A stretch of 64,000 bases of DNA from Agrocybe praecox. Taxonomy: Eukaryota > Basidiomycota > Agaricomycetes > Agaricales > Agrocybaceae. Below, piece after piece: positions 46,690-57,739 of the stretch. Below the pieces are notes generated by a model, which was not told the DNA's origin, did not search any database, and saw nothing but the letters and a program-made list of their open reading frames with translations. A program made the translations under genes and the position numbers. Within the stretch, counting starts at the first letter, position 1; every line of letters starts with the position of its first letter. The DNA lies in contig CAXHKQ010000197.1 in the NCBI GenBank assembly GCA_964017145.1, positions 62,001 through 126,000 on the forward strand. The letters run 5' to 3'.

Positions 46690-47750
46690 CGATGTGGCGC
46701 CCATGTACTTACACAAAAATAGACACGCATATGTAGACTCGCGACCAGTACGTTAGGTGGTGATTTGTCCTTGTCCATTACATTATCGCCGCATTGTTTG
46801 GCTTCCTAACATTAAGCGGATATTAAACGGACTGTGAAAAGGAGCATCACCACCTAACAACGAGTACTGGGAGTTACGAGGACAATTATAAAAGGTCTCG
46901 CATAGAGGCCCGATTTGAACAAGTCGAAAATGCAATCGATCCGAACTTGGCCATACTCCGTGACCATCAGTCAACGTCGCTTCGAAGATCATCATACTCA
47001 AGGATTTCGTCGCTGGCTCGTGGTCGTTGTTACAAGTTGGGTAAGCATCCGTCAGTCGTACATCAATAGACCTAAATTGACAAGAACGAAGAAAGAAACC
47101 ATCCAGTCGTCAGTATCTCAATAAATATCAAGTCAATCGCTTTCTTCTATAGCACTGCAGGCGTGAGTGGTATGCAGCTTGCTGTGTCGTCGTTTCTGAA
47201 ACCACTGCCAGTATAATCAACAAAGTGCGTACCTTGCGTTTCTTTTATTCTAGCAACTACACGCTAACCTTCAAGGTAATCTGATAGTTGAATACCAACA
47301 TGAATGCATGCCGATTCCCGGTCAGCAAACAAATAGTATGCACAGAATGCAGGTACGTCGTCCTTGTAAAAATGTACCTCGATTATGTCTGAACTTTGCT
47401 GCAGACTTCAACTCTATGCGCCGCCTTACATGTCTTGTCCTCGTCCAACGTATATATGATTGCCTATCACGGTCAATCACGACGAGGATTCGATCTTGAG
47501 GTCAATATATGCGCAAGGGTTACTTCCGTCAGTGGTAAGCCTTTATTTTCTACTACCTTGATCCAAGCTTACCGGAAAAATCACCAGTCAATCTATTGAC
47601 CTTAGGTTCTCAACGCACGGCATACATATGGACCAGCGGTTCCTGAACCCTTCTCGAGTGTGTCAGCATCGATGCATTCTCATCGTCACTGGGCCGCCTT
47701 CTTCAAAATATCACCCATCTGAACTCACCTTCTTTTTTGTCATAACGAAC
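46690..47750 (+). other. Possible small-exon gene remnant
   Basis: Plus-strand blocks such as TSTLCAALHVLSSSNVYMIA and YHGQSRRGFDLEVNICARV (about 47403-47537) are bounded by GTAAGC-type and CAG sites, but no continuous model or family could be assembled. Confidence 0.3.
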
Positions 47751-48104
47751 ACTGGTGTTCTCATGTTCGGACACAACACATTGTGTGTTGGGGGCCGATA
47801 AGGGTCCCAACTCATCCTCTCGTTTGCGGTTCGTAGTGCAAATGCTAGGTATCCCAACCCCAGCCCTCTCTGCACCCCTATCCCGATTGCGACTCATCGC
47901 ACTCCCTCCGCCTCCATGCCCATCTCAATACCCCCTACTTCCCCTTTCTCGCATGCGTTCGCGCTCGATATGGTCCTCTCTTTTTCTCGCTCTCAGGGCA
48001 CCAGATCCGCTCACACCCCTCACAGCACCCGTGCTAAAGCTCCTCCCACCCACACCTATACTTCTCAAAGACGCCGACGCTCTCGAGGAATCATAGCTCG
48101 ACAT

Positions 48105-48695
48105 TTAGCGTAACCCGCTCTTTCTACTCGTCGGTGTGCCATGGGCGTTGTGGGTGTTTTTGTGGGTGTTATGGGTGGTTCTACGCCCATGCCCATAATC
48201 ACGCGAAGACGATGACTGCGCAGGCGAGCCCGATTGATCAGTAGTCCCAGCCGCAGATGTGGTTGTAGTCTCAATGGGAGAGGATGTATTTATTCTTCCC
48301 AAAAAGCCCAACCTCGAGCCGAGCGATACCCCCTTCTTGAGCGTCTTCATCGTCGTCTGGCTTGAGTTAGTCCCACTTATAGAGATAGTAGGACCACTCG
48401 TAGTGTGCCCATATCCTGACATAGAAGGATTGACGATCGTCGCGCGGCGCCCGAGCCCATTTGCACCGAGGGGGGGGAAATGCGATGGGTGTAGATGTTG
48501 ATATTGTTGCAGGTGTTGGTGTAGGAAGGTCAAGATATAAAGGCAAAGGATATGAAGAAGATGGTGATGGTGATGGAATCCGTCAGATAAACCGTCGGCA
48601 GGGAAAGGAGAAGCGTTAGGCGGTGCGAACTGAACCTCGTCGAATGGCAACTTCGTCGAGTTCGAAGTCGGCCATTTCATGAACAGGAGCGGAGA
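48105..48695 (-). pseudogene. Unrecognised Ser/Thr-rich protein, frameshifted near its start
   Basis: An ATG near 48676 opens MADFELDEVAIRRGSVRTA and then stops. A +1 frame continues ASPFPADGLSDGF with a His run, and TLKKGVSLGSRLGFLGR, to a stop at 48105. Combined reading suggests a small disordered protein with an early frameshift. Function unknown. Confidence 0.35.
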
Positions 48696-48889
48696 GCATC
48701 GTCAGTTCATCTGGTGTTTTTTGATTTCCTCAGCGGCGGGTACAAGATGGGCTCACTCCGATTATAGCCAACCAGAAACGATAAACTTCGATCGAAGAAA
48801 AAACCAGTGTTCTGCTTTCAGCTCTCGGAGTCGGATCAGCTTCGTAATGAATCATTTGTATCACTTAATTACTACAGAATCTAAGCAGG

Positions 48890-49100
48890 CCGCAGGCGTC
48901 AGTATTATCACCAATCTCCCTGGAGGTGGCTGAAGAAATCACTGGTCTCAAGTAGTCTTTGTCAAATACGAACCTACCATGACCTGGCTAACTGCAGGCC
49001 TGCACATCTCGTATGAAAAGCACCAACGTGGCTCGCCTCATGCCTTTATTTGGATCCTCAACCCGAATGAATACGAAACCTCACTCATTTCCCAGTGATG
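48890..49100 (+). other. Protein-like fragment, plus strand
   Basis: After an apparent GTGGCT donor and an AAG acceptor, the frame reads MTWLTAGLHISYEKHQRGS and FIWILNPNEYETSLISQ to a stop near 49099. Likely a C-terminal exon of an unknown gene. The N-terminus was not found. Confidence 0.3.
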
Positions 49101-49109
49101 TATTCGCAA

Positions 49110-49680
49110 GTTTTTCTTATACGTAAAATTGCTTTTTCGTATGCTAATGGGATTCACGCAGAAGCCGCTGTGGTCGTTCTTCCAAACCAAATAGTGTTTC
49201 GGTGCGGACAACAGCTGTCTCACTGCCTCGCTTCGCTCCGGCACCAAAAATGAAGGTAGAGAGGACACTGAAGCATGATAATATCTGGAAAATAGTTCCA
49301 AATTTGGTGAGGTAAAATGGAGAGATGAAGGACAACGGAGCAATAAAAATACGTCATCAAAATGAGAAAATGAGTGAAAAGAACAATAAGATTTACCGAA
49401 AGAGGTGCGAAAACAAACAGGTACATACGAACTTGAGCATCTGCTTAATAGTATAGTAATGTACACTTTCTTGACCCAGTCAGCTATCTGCGTGAAAATA
49501 TATCACTACTTTCTTATTTTGGATTCTTCCTGCTTAGAGTATTGTTAGAGTACCTCAGAATGTTTTTAAAATTTAAAGAACACTACTAGCGATACAATAA
49601 TATATTACACTGCTTACTATACTAAATACACGTATGAAAGGAAAGATATGCAAAAAAAAGCAAAGAGATAACCGGCAACA
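49110..49680. other. No recognisable gene
   Basis: AT-rich sequence with short frames only. Confidence 0.5.
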
Positions 49681-49759
49681 GGCATTGCTGCAGTACACCG
49701 CCGGGCAGGCCTTTCCCAAGGGCTAGCAAGACCGGCTCCCGTCGTCACCATAGCCCATC

Positions 49760-50340
49760 GCCGTACCCGTTGTTCACACCCTCCATGCGCCGCACATTGT
49801 ACATCCATCGTCGTATACTCACCCCATCCCATCCACACATTGTACGTTCATCGCTGCACGTTGTCATACAATATCCCATTGTTGTATGCACATCCCAACA
49901 CACCGACAGCGGGAGCTGTGTTGGGGGGGGGGGGGGGGGGGTTACGAGGACGGAGCGCGCATATACGATGACGATAGCCAGCGGTCTGTTGCATGCGAAA
50001 CGCAGCCGACAGTCAACTCTGTGCTGGAGTCTCTGCACATGAGTTGCTGTTGTTCAGCTGCGCGTTGGTCGTAGCCGCGTTGTATGCCGTACAGTACATT
50101 GCTGCATCCAGGCATTGGCGACGGCGATGTCTGGTTACGACGTCGTACACAGCCGTCGCCGTCGGTAGCTATACACAACCGACCCGTCATTTCCAACATG
50201 CTGCTGTCGTATTGTTGTACATGCACGATATTGTGCACAGCCGTCGCCGTTGTTGTTGTAGCAGCCATTGACGCTGGCGAGCGTCGGACCCTGTTGTTGA
50301 TGCCCAGCGGGGTCAGCTGCCTGCGTGCGACGTCGTTGTT
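49760..50340. repeat. Minisatellite-like degenerate repeat region with G19 run
   Basis: Diverged copies of ACATTGTACATCC/ACGTTGTCAT (49790-49910) precede a run of 19 consecutive G at 49923-49941. GTCGTACACAGCCGTCGCCGT-like units then recur to about 50330 (for example at 50140 and 50230). No gene is visible. Confidence 0.65.
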
Positions 50341-50344
50341 GTGA

Positions 50345-51980
50345 TCTAAAAAGGAGAAAAAATGAGAAAAAGAAAAAAAGAGGAGAGGGGAAAAGAAAGG
50401 GGCGGAAGAAAAAAAGCGAAAGGACATGATGTCCTGCTGCTCTCTTCACCACATACCCCTACCTCGCTCTACTCACCCTTCAGCCCATCCACCTCTGCAC
50501 CCTATCTCACCACCCTCCACCCTCTTCCACCCCCTTCGTTCACCCATAACCACTCACCACCACTTCCAGCTATCCCAAGCTATCGCAGCAGCTGACCCAG
50601 CTAACCAGCTAATTCAAGCACCATACAGAGGCACCCACCCAAGAGAGAGTTATTCACCAAGAGCAGAGCAGAGGAGGCAGCAGGGAGGCAGCAGCAGCAG
50701 AGCAAGAGAGGAGGCAAGGAGATATGGGCAAGGGGCAAATGATTGGAAAGTGACAATGCGATGCGTCCAAAGGTGACGTGACTGGAAAAGTCGAACGTTC
50801 CCACGGGTTTGGTTGACAGCAGATTTCCTAAACCGGAAGAGAAAAAATGATGGTTTGATTGCAACCCGAATCGTCGAACACAACGATGGAGTTGCAACAC
50901 GAGCGCTAGATTGTAATAATATATATATAGGATTATATAGTTAACAGAGCCCTCCTTGAATAAAAAAAAATGAAGAAAATAATATTGATTTTCTAGTTTT
51001 AATTGGTAAAAGCAACCGGACCATGTGGCCAATTTGATGCCATCACTGATGGGGGTCAACAAGGGTCAGAGAAAGTCGCAGAAAGCCCTCGATTAAAAGG
51101 ACTCGTTTTTACTTACGTAAAAGACTCGTAATTAAGCAAACGCGGTTTTTTATGTACATTTATTTGGTTTCTATCCTTATTGTTCTTGAGTTTGCAAACA
51201 ATGCAATCCTTTCCGGAGTCCGTTTCAATTTCATTTGTTTTGCCTGAGCCTTACATCGTTTCATGGGATTATGATCCGGAATACCGTGGCCATCTGTCTT
51301 TCCTCATCTTCCGATTTTGCCTGTTCAAACTTTCTTTACAAAATTTCTAGAAAAGTACACTATCATACCCCAAAGCCGAAGCGGAGCAAGGCCGCACCTT
51401 GTCTTCTTTATTCATTATCCTTTCCAATTTTTTTCCTTCCATTATTGGTTATCAATAATTATCCAAACGTGATTATTTTACATTATTTATGACCCTTCCG
51501 TTGCAAAATTTTGTGCTTTGTCGGAGACTTAAAAGAAGTACATACTACAAGGAATATATGTAAGGCGAAATAATACATTTGATTTCGAGTCTTTCAATGA
51601 CATTCTACCATAACCCGTGCATTGCGACTATGCGCATTCTGTTGTTGCCGTTGATCTCACAGATTAATTTCATAGGGCTCTTGTGAAGGTGCCGGAGATG
51701 TTGAAAGCGTTTGCGCTCAAGATAAAAGAGTTATCGGCCGTTGCCGTCTTCCGTGGCATCCTTGGTTTCTCGTCCAGCGCGAAGCTTGAATATAGGGGGT
51801 GTTGTGAAGTGTATATGTAAGAAAGATAAGATAGGAAATTGGAATAGGATTGGTTATATAGTATGTTCTTCCTCTCTAATTGGTTTCACATGTACCAGAG
51901 GCTGATGCCCCTGCGTCACAAGACCCCGTCACTTCCTCTGCGAACCCAGGATCTTTCCCCTACTCCGTCACTCCTTCCAC
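50345..51980. other. Mixed low-complexity spacer
   Basis: A purine-rich block (50350-50425), a C/T-rich block, a CAG/GAG-rich block near 50675-50720 and a short TA repeat near 50917. One open plus-strand stretch (LVKVPEMLKAFALKIKELSA, about 51683-51740) looks protein-like but has an in-frame stop just upstream. Confidence 0.4.
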
Positions 51981-51994
51981 TCCGCTCCCGTTAA

Positions 51995-52256
51995 ATGTCG
52001 GTCTCTCAGATCACAGTCTTCGCAAGCGCTCATTGCAGGTGGGGGAACGCCTTCTGCCTCCCCCTCGCGCAAGCTGAAGGGAAAGAAGAAGTCCTCAGAA
52101 GAGCTGGCTCCAGACTCGTCTGAGAAGTTAGCCCTTCTAGGTCTAAACTCCTTCGCCCTGGGACAGGACAATGTTTACAACCAGAACCGTCTTTTCGCGA
52201 ACGAAGCCCTTCTTGCCGGAACTCAACCGGAACTGGCAAGCCTTGAGGACCCTTGA
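51995..52256 (+). other. Hypothetical C-terminal fragment
   Basis: Frame reading RKLKGKKKSSEELAPDSSEK and LGLNSFALGQDNVYNQNRLF, ending at 52256. Charged, Ser-rich, no family recognised, start unknown. Confidence 0.3.
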
Positions 52257-52448
52257 TTAAACCGATAACGGACTTCTTATGCGCAGAGTGATCAAGATTC
52301 ATGAAGATGTCTTCTGGCATGTCTGGCATGTTATTACGAGCATCTGCTGACCTGCCAGAGGATCCTGTATAAATGCCATCGATGTGTTTAGCATCTTACC
52401 CGGTCGCCTTCATTCCTTCTCCCTGACTTTCCGTCTGCGCATATCAGT

Positions 52449-54073
52449 ATGTCATACAATGTGCGGCGGCAGAACATAAGGACAGAAAAGCAACGACGGG
52501 TCCAAGCACACCTTACAAGAGTCGAGAAGTTGTTCGTCGCAATACAAACTGAGAAGAACGTTCGGCCTGGAGAAGGAATAAATGATTTGTATGCGAAGAT
52601 TTGCGTGTAAGTCACTTGTGCGTTGATATCGCCTGCATTGTTTTCTTATGAGCCGTAGTCTCCAAACAGATGCGATGGACCTTCTCAGTAAACTAGAGAA
52701 CGCGGAAACACTTCTTGACAGGATTCTTCACCCATCTCAACATGCAAGCGAGGTTGAAACGTTGAAAACCTCACTCGATCGCCTTGACGAACAATATATT
52801 GTGAGTTCTTTCGAAGTTACCCAAGCAATTACCTGACGCCGGTTGTTTGTAGAGCCTTACTAAGCAACGTCGAGCGATCGAGGAGGATTTCAAGGTGGAA
52901 GGACACAAGGATGCCGCACCGTATGTCAAGTCTGTTTCTCACTTCAACTAGAAGGTAACCTTGCCGCAACAGTAGTCAAACCCATGTCCGACTGGAGTCC
53001 ACTCAGGAATTGTCTACTACTCCTGAGGGGTACGTTGCGACCAAGTTACGACATATATACAATAGGTCTTATGTTGACCTGCGGAGTGAAAATGATCAAA
53101 TGGCAAAGTACGTGTCAATATCAGGATTCAGCCACTTCACCAACAATTCACTCTACTCAATGTATCACGCTTTGTACAGCGAGATGTTGCAACCCGCTCA
53201 AAATTCCACGGTTTTCTATGTGAGTCCCTCATCTCTAATTCATTACAGGGTCGGAAGGCTGACTGTTACAAGAATGCTTCGACGTCTAATCTTCTCCAAA
53301 CTCCAAGTCAGTCCGCTTGGAAGACAAAACTCAATGGCCTCAGTCTGTACGTCTACATTTTATGGGCTTTCGTCATGTAGTAGATGCTGATGTTGACTCG
53401 GATGCAATAGTTTGATTCCTTTGAAAGGCTCTCAGGACGGTAGTGCCACTACACCCTTAGAGTGAGTAATTAATGATGGCGAGTATGCTGAAGCAGTGAA
53501 TGCTAATGCTGCAATAGTCCAAAAATTCCTGAAGGTTCCAGGGACGGTGGTTCTACCAGTGCGCCCTTGAAGTGAGTAATTGTTGTTGTGAATTTGCAAG
53601 TATAGTTACTAGTATATAAGCTAATGCTGGGGCAATAGTAGTTCAAACATTCCTGAAGGTTCCGGGGCTGGCGCTGCCACTCCAGCTACTAAGTGGGCCT
53701 GGCCTGAGTGAGAAATTGTTTTTATGAATTTTCGGTCGTTATACATGCTGATCCTGAACCATTATACAGCGGACGTATTCACATTCTTTCGACTGAACAG
53801 ATACTGGCACTCGATGCAGAGCCTATACCAGAGAGACTCTCTCCCAGGCCTCAACCTCCCAGGCCTCAAACTCCACCCCCTTTTGTACCACTCTCCCCTC
53901 CACCTTGGAGTGGTAGGAGCCGTAGTAGCCCCAGAAGCCCAAGGAGTGCTAGTAGCCTCAGAAGCTCTAGTATTCCTCAGAGCTCTACAAGCCCTGTTTC
54001 ACATTCTCCAGTCCATGGTGACTCTGCCATTGAGGATGTGCTTCAAGACCTTTGCCCATATACTTTCACATAA
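52449..54073 (+). CDS. Ten-exon gene with three tandem mini-exons, 372 aa, unknown function
   Basis: Model: join(52449..52606,52659..52800,52853..52920,52973..53107,53180..53219,53249..53346,53411..53461,53518..53571,53639..53707,53770..54073); phases agree and no stop. The N-terminal half is charged and helical (KQRRVQAHLTRVEKLFVAIQ, LLSKLENAETLLDRI), probably coiled coil. Exons 7-9 (51, 54 and 69 nt) are diverged tandem copies encoding IP-KG/EGS-(D/A)G-type peptides, with introns 7 and 8 both starting GTGAGTAATT. The C-terminus is Pro/Ser/Arg-rich (RSRSSPRSPRSASSLRSSS). The intron at 53220-53248 would be only 29 nt, so that join is the weakest point. No known domain was recognised. Confidence 0.6.
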
Positions 54074-54076
54074 GGA

Positions 54077-54130
54077 TACTTGTTAAGCCGGGGCCATTGC
54101 TGCATGTGGCATGTACAAGTCTTTTTTTTT
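54077..54130 (+). repeat. Dispersed hairpin motif, copy 3 (diverged)
   Basis: GGGGCCATTGCTGCATGTGG followed by CATGTACAAGTC and a T run matches copies 1 and 2 with about ten substitutions. It follows directly after the stop of the ten-exon gene. Confidence 0.55.
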
Positions 54131-54360
54131 ACTATCATGTTTTTAGTTGGTTTTTACTGTTTGATGTCTATTATTTATTGGATTTCTTTCGAACGTGAAT
54201 GCTCTCTTTGAGAGCCTAGTACAACAGGTATTTTGAAACACAACATAGCAAAAATACATCATCATCATTGTCATCACGAAACGCGGAAAGGTATGCATGT
54301 ACTCCGAAAGAAGCAAGCAGCTAATCCAACGACCAAAAAAACACAAAAGGCATCCATCTA

Positions 54361-55210
54361 ATACAAAACCTTACTCAGCCTCTGCACCTCGTTCAGAAGG
54401 ACATTGCCCTGCTTGATGACCTGTTCATACTGCGCATTCTTGAAGGACGGCCGGGTCGTCTCGGCGATGCCGTGCAGTTAGTCGATCGAGGGGTAGAGTC
54501 ATAGTTCGCTACAAAAAAAAGAAAGAAAGAAAAAGAAAGTGGGTTGGTCAAAAGAGAGAGATGAGGAAAACGAAAAGGCATGCGCACCTATCAACGAACT
54601 CAACGCTGACTCCAAACGCGCCCTCGAGGATTTCCACTATCAAGCTACGGTACGACTCGAGGAGCTGGGCATATGCGAGGATGCACATCTCGCGCACGTA
54701 CCACCGTGCGTGCGGCGAGAGGGGATAAGGTGAGTCTGTTCGAGGGTTGCTGGAAGGTAAGAGGTTAGGATGTGAGGTTTTTATTTTTATTTTATTGGAA
54801 TTCGGGGGATGGTGGGAGGAGGATGAGGAGGATATGGATGTACCGAGGGCGACAAAGAACCTGTCGTAGTGGCATTCGTGGAGCTTATTTACGAGTCCCC
54901 GAGCACGGCAATTTCGGGTAGGACTTGGTTCACTTCTGGAGCTGCGATGAGCTGTTGAGTCGAACGACACAGGTCAGTCATCCCGCATCGAACGAAAGAG
55001 AAGACCGCATGTACGTTCTTCTTCAGATCGACCCTCTTCAGCGCTAACGCGTTGCTGATGACTACGAAGTCGTTATACGACAAGAGCTCCGTAGCGGTGA
55101 ACTTGCTCAACGGGTCGGGCAATAGCTCGCCGCGGCGCTTGGATTGCCGAACGGAGGACTTTAATGCGGTTTCGGCGGCCCCAGTCGCCTCCTTCGTCGA
55201 TTAACCTGGT
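54361..55210 (-). pseudogene. RPN7: RPN7-like 26S proteasome subunit, C-terminal half, disrupted
   Basis: Minus-strand blocks: GDWGRRNRIKV, then in another frame SKFTATELLSYNDFVVISNA, LALKRVDLKK, an apparent intron, [70 protein letters not shown], and after an intron GIAETTRPSFKNAQYEQVIK and NVLLNEVQRLSKVLY to the natural stop at 54361. This is the PCI-domain half of Rpn7 (PSMD6), a proteasome lid subunit. The N-terminal half is absent, and part of the GDWGRR to SKF segment is deleted with a frame shift. An intact copy must be elsewhere. Confidence 0.82.
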
Positions 55211-55214
55211 GTTT

Positions 55215-55960
55215 TTATAGGTGAAAGTGGAATAAAATAAGAACGAAAGAAGGATCCAAGAACAGCGAGGTTTGGTCCTCGACGAGGCTACAACGCGTGA
55301 GGATAACTGCTACTGGTGATATGCTGTCGGAGAATGAGTTAACGTGAAATTGAGATTGAGAATACAAAGACAGACCTGTTCGAATGGTTCCAATAAACTC
55401 CAAACGTTCTCTGGTGGACAGCCTTGGCTCAAACTCCTTCAGAGCATCAATATTCCGCTCAAGATACCTATGTTCTATCTTGAATGATGTATCCTCGACG
55501 AAATGGATGATGGTAGGGCATGATTTGAGCGGTGATTGGAAGCAAAGGTTGGAGTTGAAGCAGCTCTCAACGCCTGGTCGTGCAGATTGTTGGAATATTG
55601 CTTCTGGAAGGATGAGATTTTTGCAACTGAATGAGAGTAAGCCTCTGAAATAAATAAAAAAGCCTTTGCGTTGTCTCAACCTACCGAGCGAGGAATCTTT
55701 TAGCCTATATCCGTCACTATATCGGATCTCTCAAATCGATCTCGCATCTCACTCGTTGGTATCAAGTATGAAATTCCAAAACCAAACTTCCGAATGTTGG
55801 TTTGGTGGCAGTCTCGCAGTCTTGGTGGGATCCCCCATCTTAGTTGCTAGAATTGAGGATGGCGGCGGCATGAGAAGGGACTACACGGTTGATTTGTTGG
55901 ATCACGGCGGACATGCGTTTAGTGTGCTAAGAATCTGTGCCCATAGAACACAAGGGTGTA
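55215..55960 (-). other. Hypothetical protein fragment
   Basis: Open minus-strand frame with PLKSCPTIIHFVEDTSFKIE and EPRLSTRERLEFIGTIRTG. Upstream, RYSDGYRLKDSSL may belong to it after an intron. I do not recognise it; a leucine-rich F-box family tail is possible. Confidence 0.3.
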
Positions 55961-55969
55961 ATAAGTAAA

Positions 55970-56500
55970 CAGAGTGTTCCAAAAATAAACGATTGAGGCT
56001 GGGTTTGAATTCAAGCGTCGTTCAAAAGGGCAAAGCTACCGATTTGGGTTGAATCCGTCACATTTCCGCCAGTCTTTCTTTGTTACCCCTCGTTTCCATT
56101 TCGTTTCTTGATTATTCCTCATTGTTCAAGCTCTTGTACTCTCGATACGACTGCAACATCTTCTGTGAGGAACTTTGGTACCGCTAAACTGGTTTACCAG
56201 GACACCGGTTGGTCCTTTGCCTTTTACACGACACGATCTTCTGGTGGCTACTTGTTCGCATATTAAATATAAAAGGACCGTTATCTGCATGCTATTTGCG
56301 TGTCAGGGCCTCTGTCTTAGGTATGTTTTCACGGATCCTCCTATCCTACAACTTGTCTAAGCAACAATGATGACCTTAGATGGAAATACGCCAGATGTAA
56401 CAATGGATCTCACGAACAGACGAATGGGTCAGATTATGGACACGTATTTTACTCTTTTAACTGTAGCAGACCTGCCTACTTTCCCTTTATATTTCCGGAT
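55970..56500. other. No recognisable gene
   Basis: Short frames only. Confidence 0.45.
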
Positions 56501-56519
56501 CATCTTTTTCGGATAAAAT

Positions 56520-56927
56520 TTGGTTTTTGGAGCTCGTCAATCATCCTGTCTGGTGGTCCGAGGCAGAAGGATAGCTGTTTTTTTCCCCTCTTTCATCCTC
56601 GTACGCCAACTACTTTTCAATTCTGTTTTGCTGGAACCCGGAGATAGAATCAATCGAACTCGAAGTTACACACCTTCGTCACCAGCACCTTCATCACCGG
56701 CACTACCTTCATCACCGGTTTTGACCAACAACAATGCTCATAGCTTTCATCTTGACTCACCGGGACCTTACGAACATGAAGCGCACCCACCTCAATCACC
56801 ATTCGCTGGTCCTCGGACCTTGCCGGAGACAGTCTCTGACGCTGACTGGTGGGAGAGGAACTTAAATTTCTTCGAAGATGAGGAAGCGGTGGCAACATTT
56901 TTTAACTTTATTAATCCAGATGTGTAA
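56520..56927 (+). other. Open frame, hypothetical
   Basis: The second half is Pro/Ser-rich (SSPAPSSPALPSSPV) and ends DWWERNLNFFEDEEAVATFF. The acidic-aromatic tail looks protein-like, but the upstream part lacks a convincing start and no family was recognised. Confidence 0.35.
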
Positions 56928-57229
56928 TCATATTATGTCTTTGCTACTTCGTAAAAAATTCTCTTCAAAGAATCAAGAGTCCCCCGACGTCGGGATCCTC
57001 GTGATACCTGCTTGCTCCCGCCCACTATTGGGAATTGCGTGGTTGTCTGGCGCTGTGATGCCGAAAATGCTTAAAGGGTGGGATTGGTGAGCCAGAAGGT
57101 GAAATGGGAATCCCATACCCTGACCTTGCCCACATGGGAGGTTCCGGCAATCATTTCGACCTGATACCACTCGCGGTTGATAGAGTCACCAACGAGGCAA
57201 ACCGTGTTTCCCAAACTATGCAGTTTGAT

Positions 57230-57690
57230 TCATAGAGGTGAGGACGTCCCGGTATGATGAAGGAATGTACCTTTCAGAATTCTGTGACTTTTTCGGTCGA
57301 TTTGATACGGAAGCGGTTTTGGAATAAGAATAAGATGGGGTTTTAGCAAGACATCAAAGTGCACAGCATGACTCCAGAGGGAAGGCGAGTTGATAATGAG
57401 CTCGCGCCACGCATGACAAACCTGCGATGATATTCGAAGGTTGTATAGCACGGAGGTAGACTCCTGGACACGATCATTGCATTTGGCGAAAATATTGGCA
57501 TTAGTACTAGTGATATTCCATATGATATCTGCAGGAAAGTGGATTAAGAAGTCTTGTGGATCGACGGGGTTTGTAGTCAATCAGTGCGTACCGGCTGAAT
57601 CCATAAGTTCGTTAATTGATGTCTCTGCTTCGGAGGTCTCGTTACTCTTTTTATGCTGTTCTATAAGAAAGTGATCGAGTTATAATTTTG
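57230..57690 (-). pseudogene. F-box-like protein, N-terminal fragment
   Basis: After a short exon (SEAETSINELMDSAG) and a possible 39-nt intron, the minus strand reads FLIHFPADIIWNITSTNANI, VLYNLRISSQVCHAWRELI and INSPSLWSHAVHFDVLL, the F-box-like opening of the large basidiomycete family. The frame then ends at 57230, whereas relatives continue for 300-400 residues, so it is truncated. F-box proteins recruit substrates to SCF ubiquitin ligases. Confidence 0.65.
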
Positions 57691-57739
57691 CAAGGCTGAG
57701 GGGCGGCGAGCCAGGATATAGCCTCTAGAACAAAGAAAG

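Noticed and set aside
49770..50340. Several overlapping open frames in the minisatellite region as genes
   Set aside because: They are repetitive, overlap on both strands and cross the G19 run.
51097..51130. Reverse-strand copies of the GAGTC-T-run end motif
   Set aside because: Only 8-12 bases match and the hairpin is absent.
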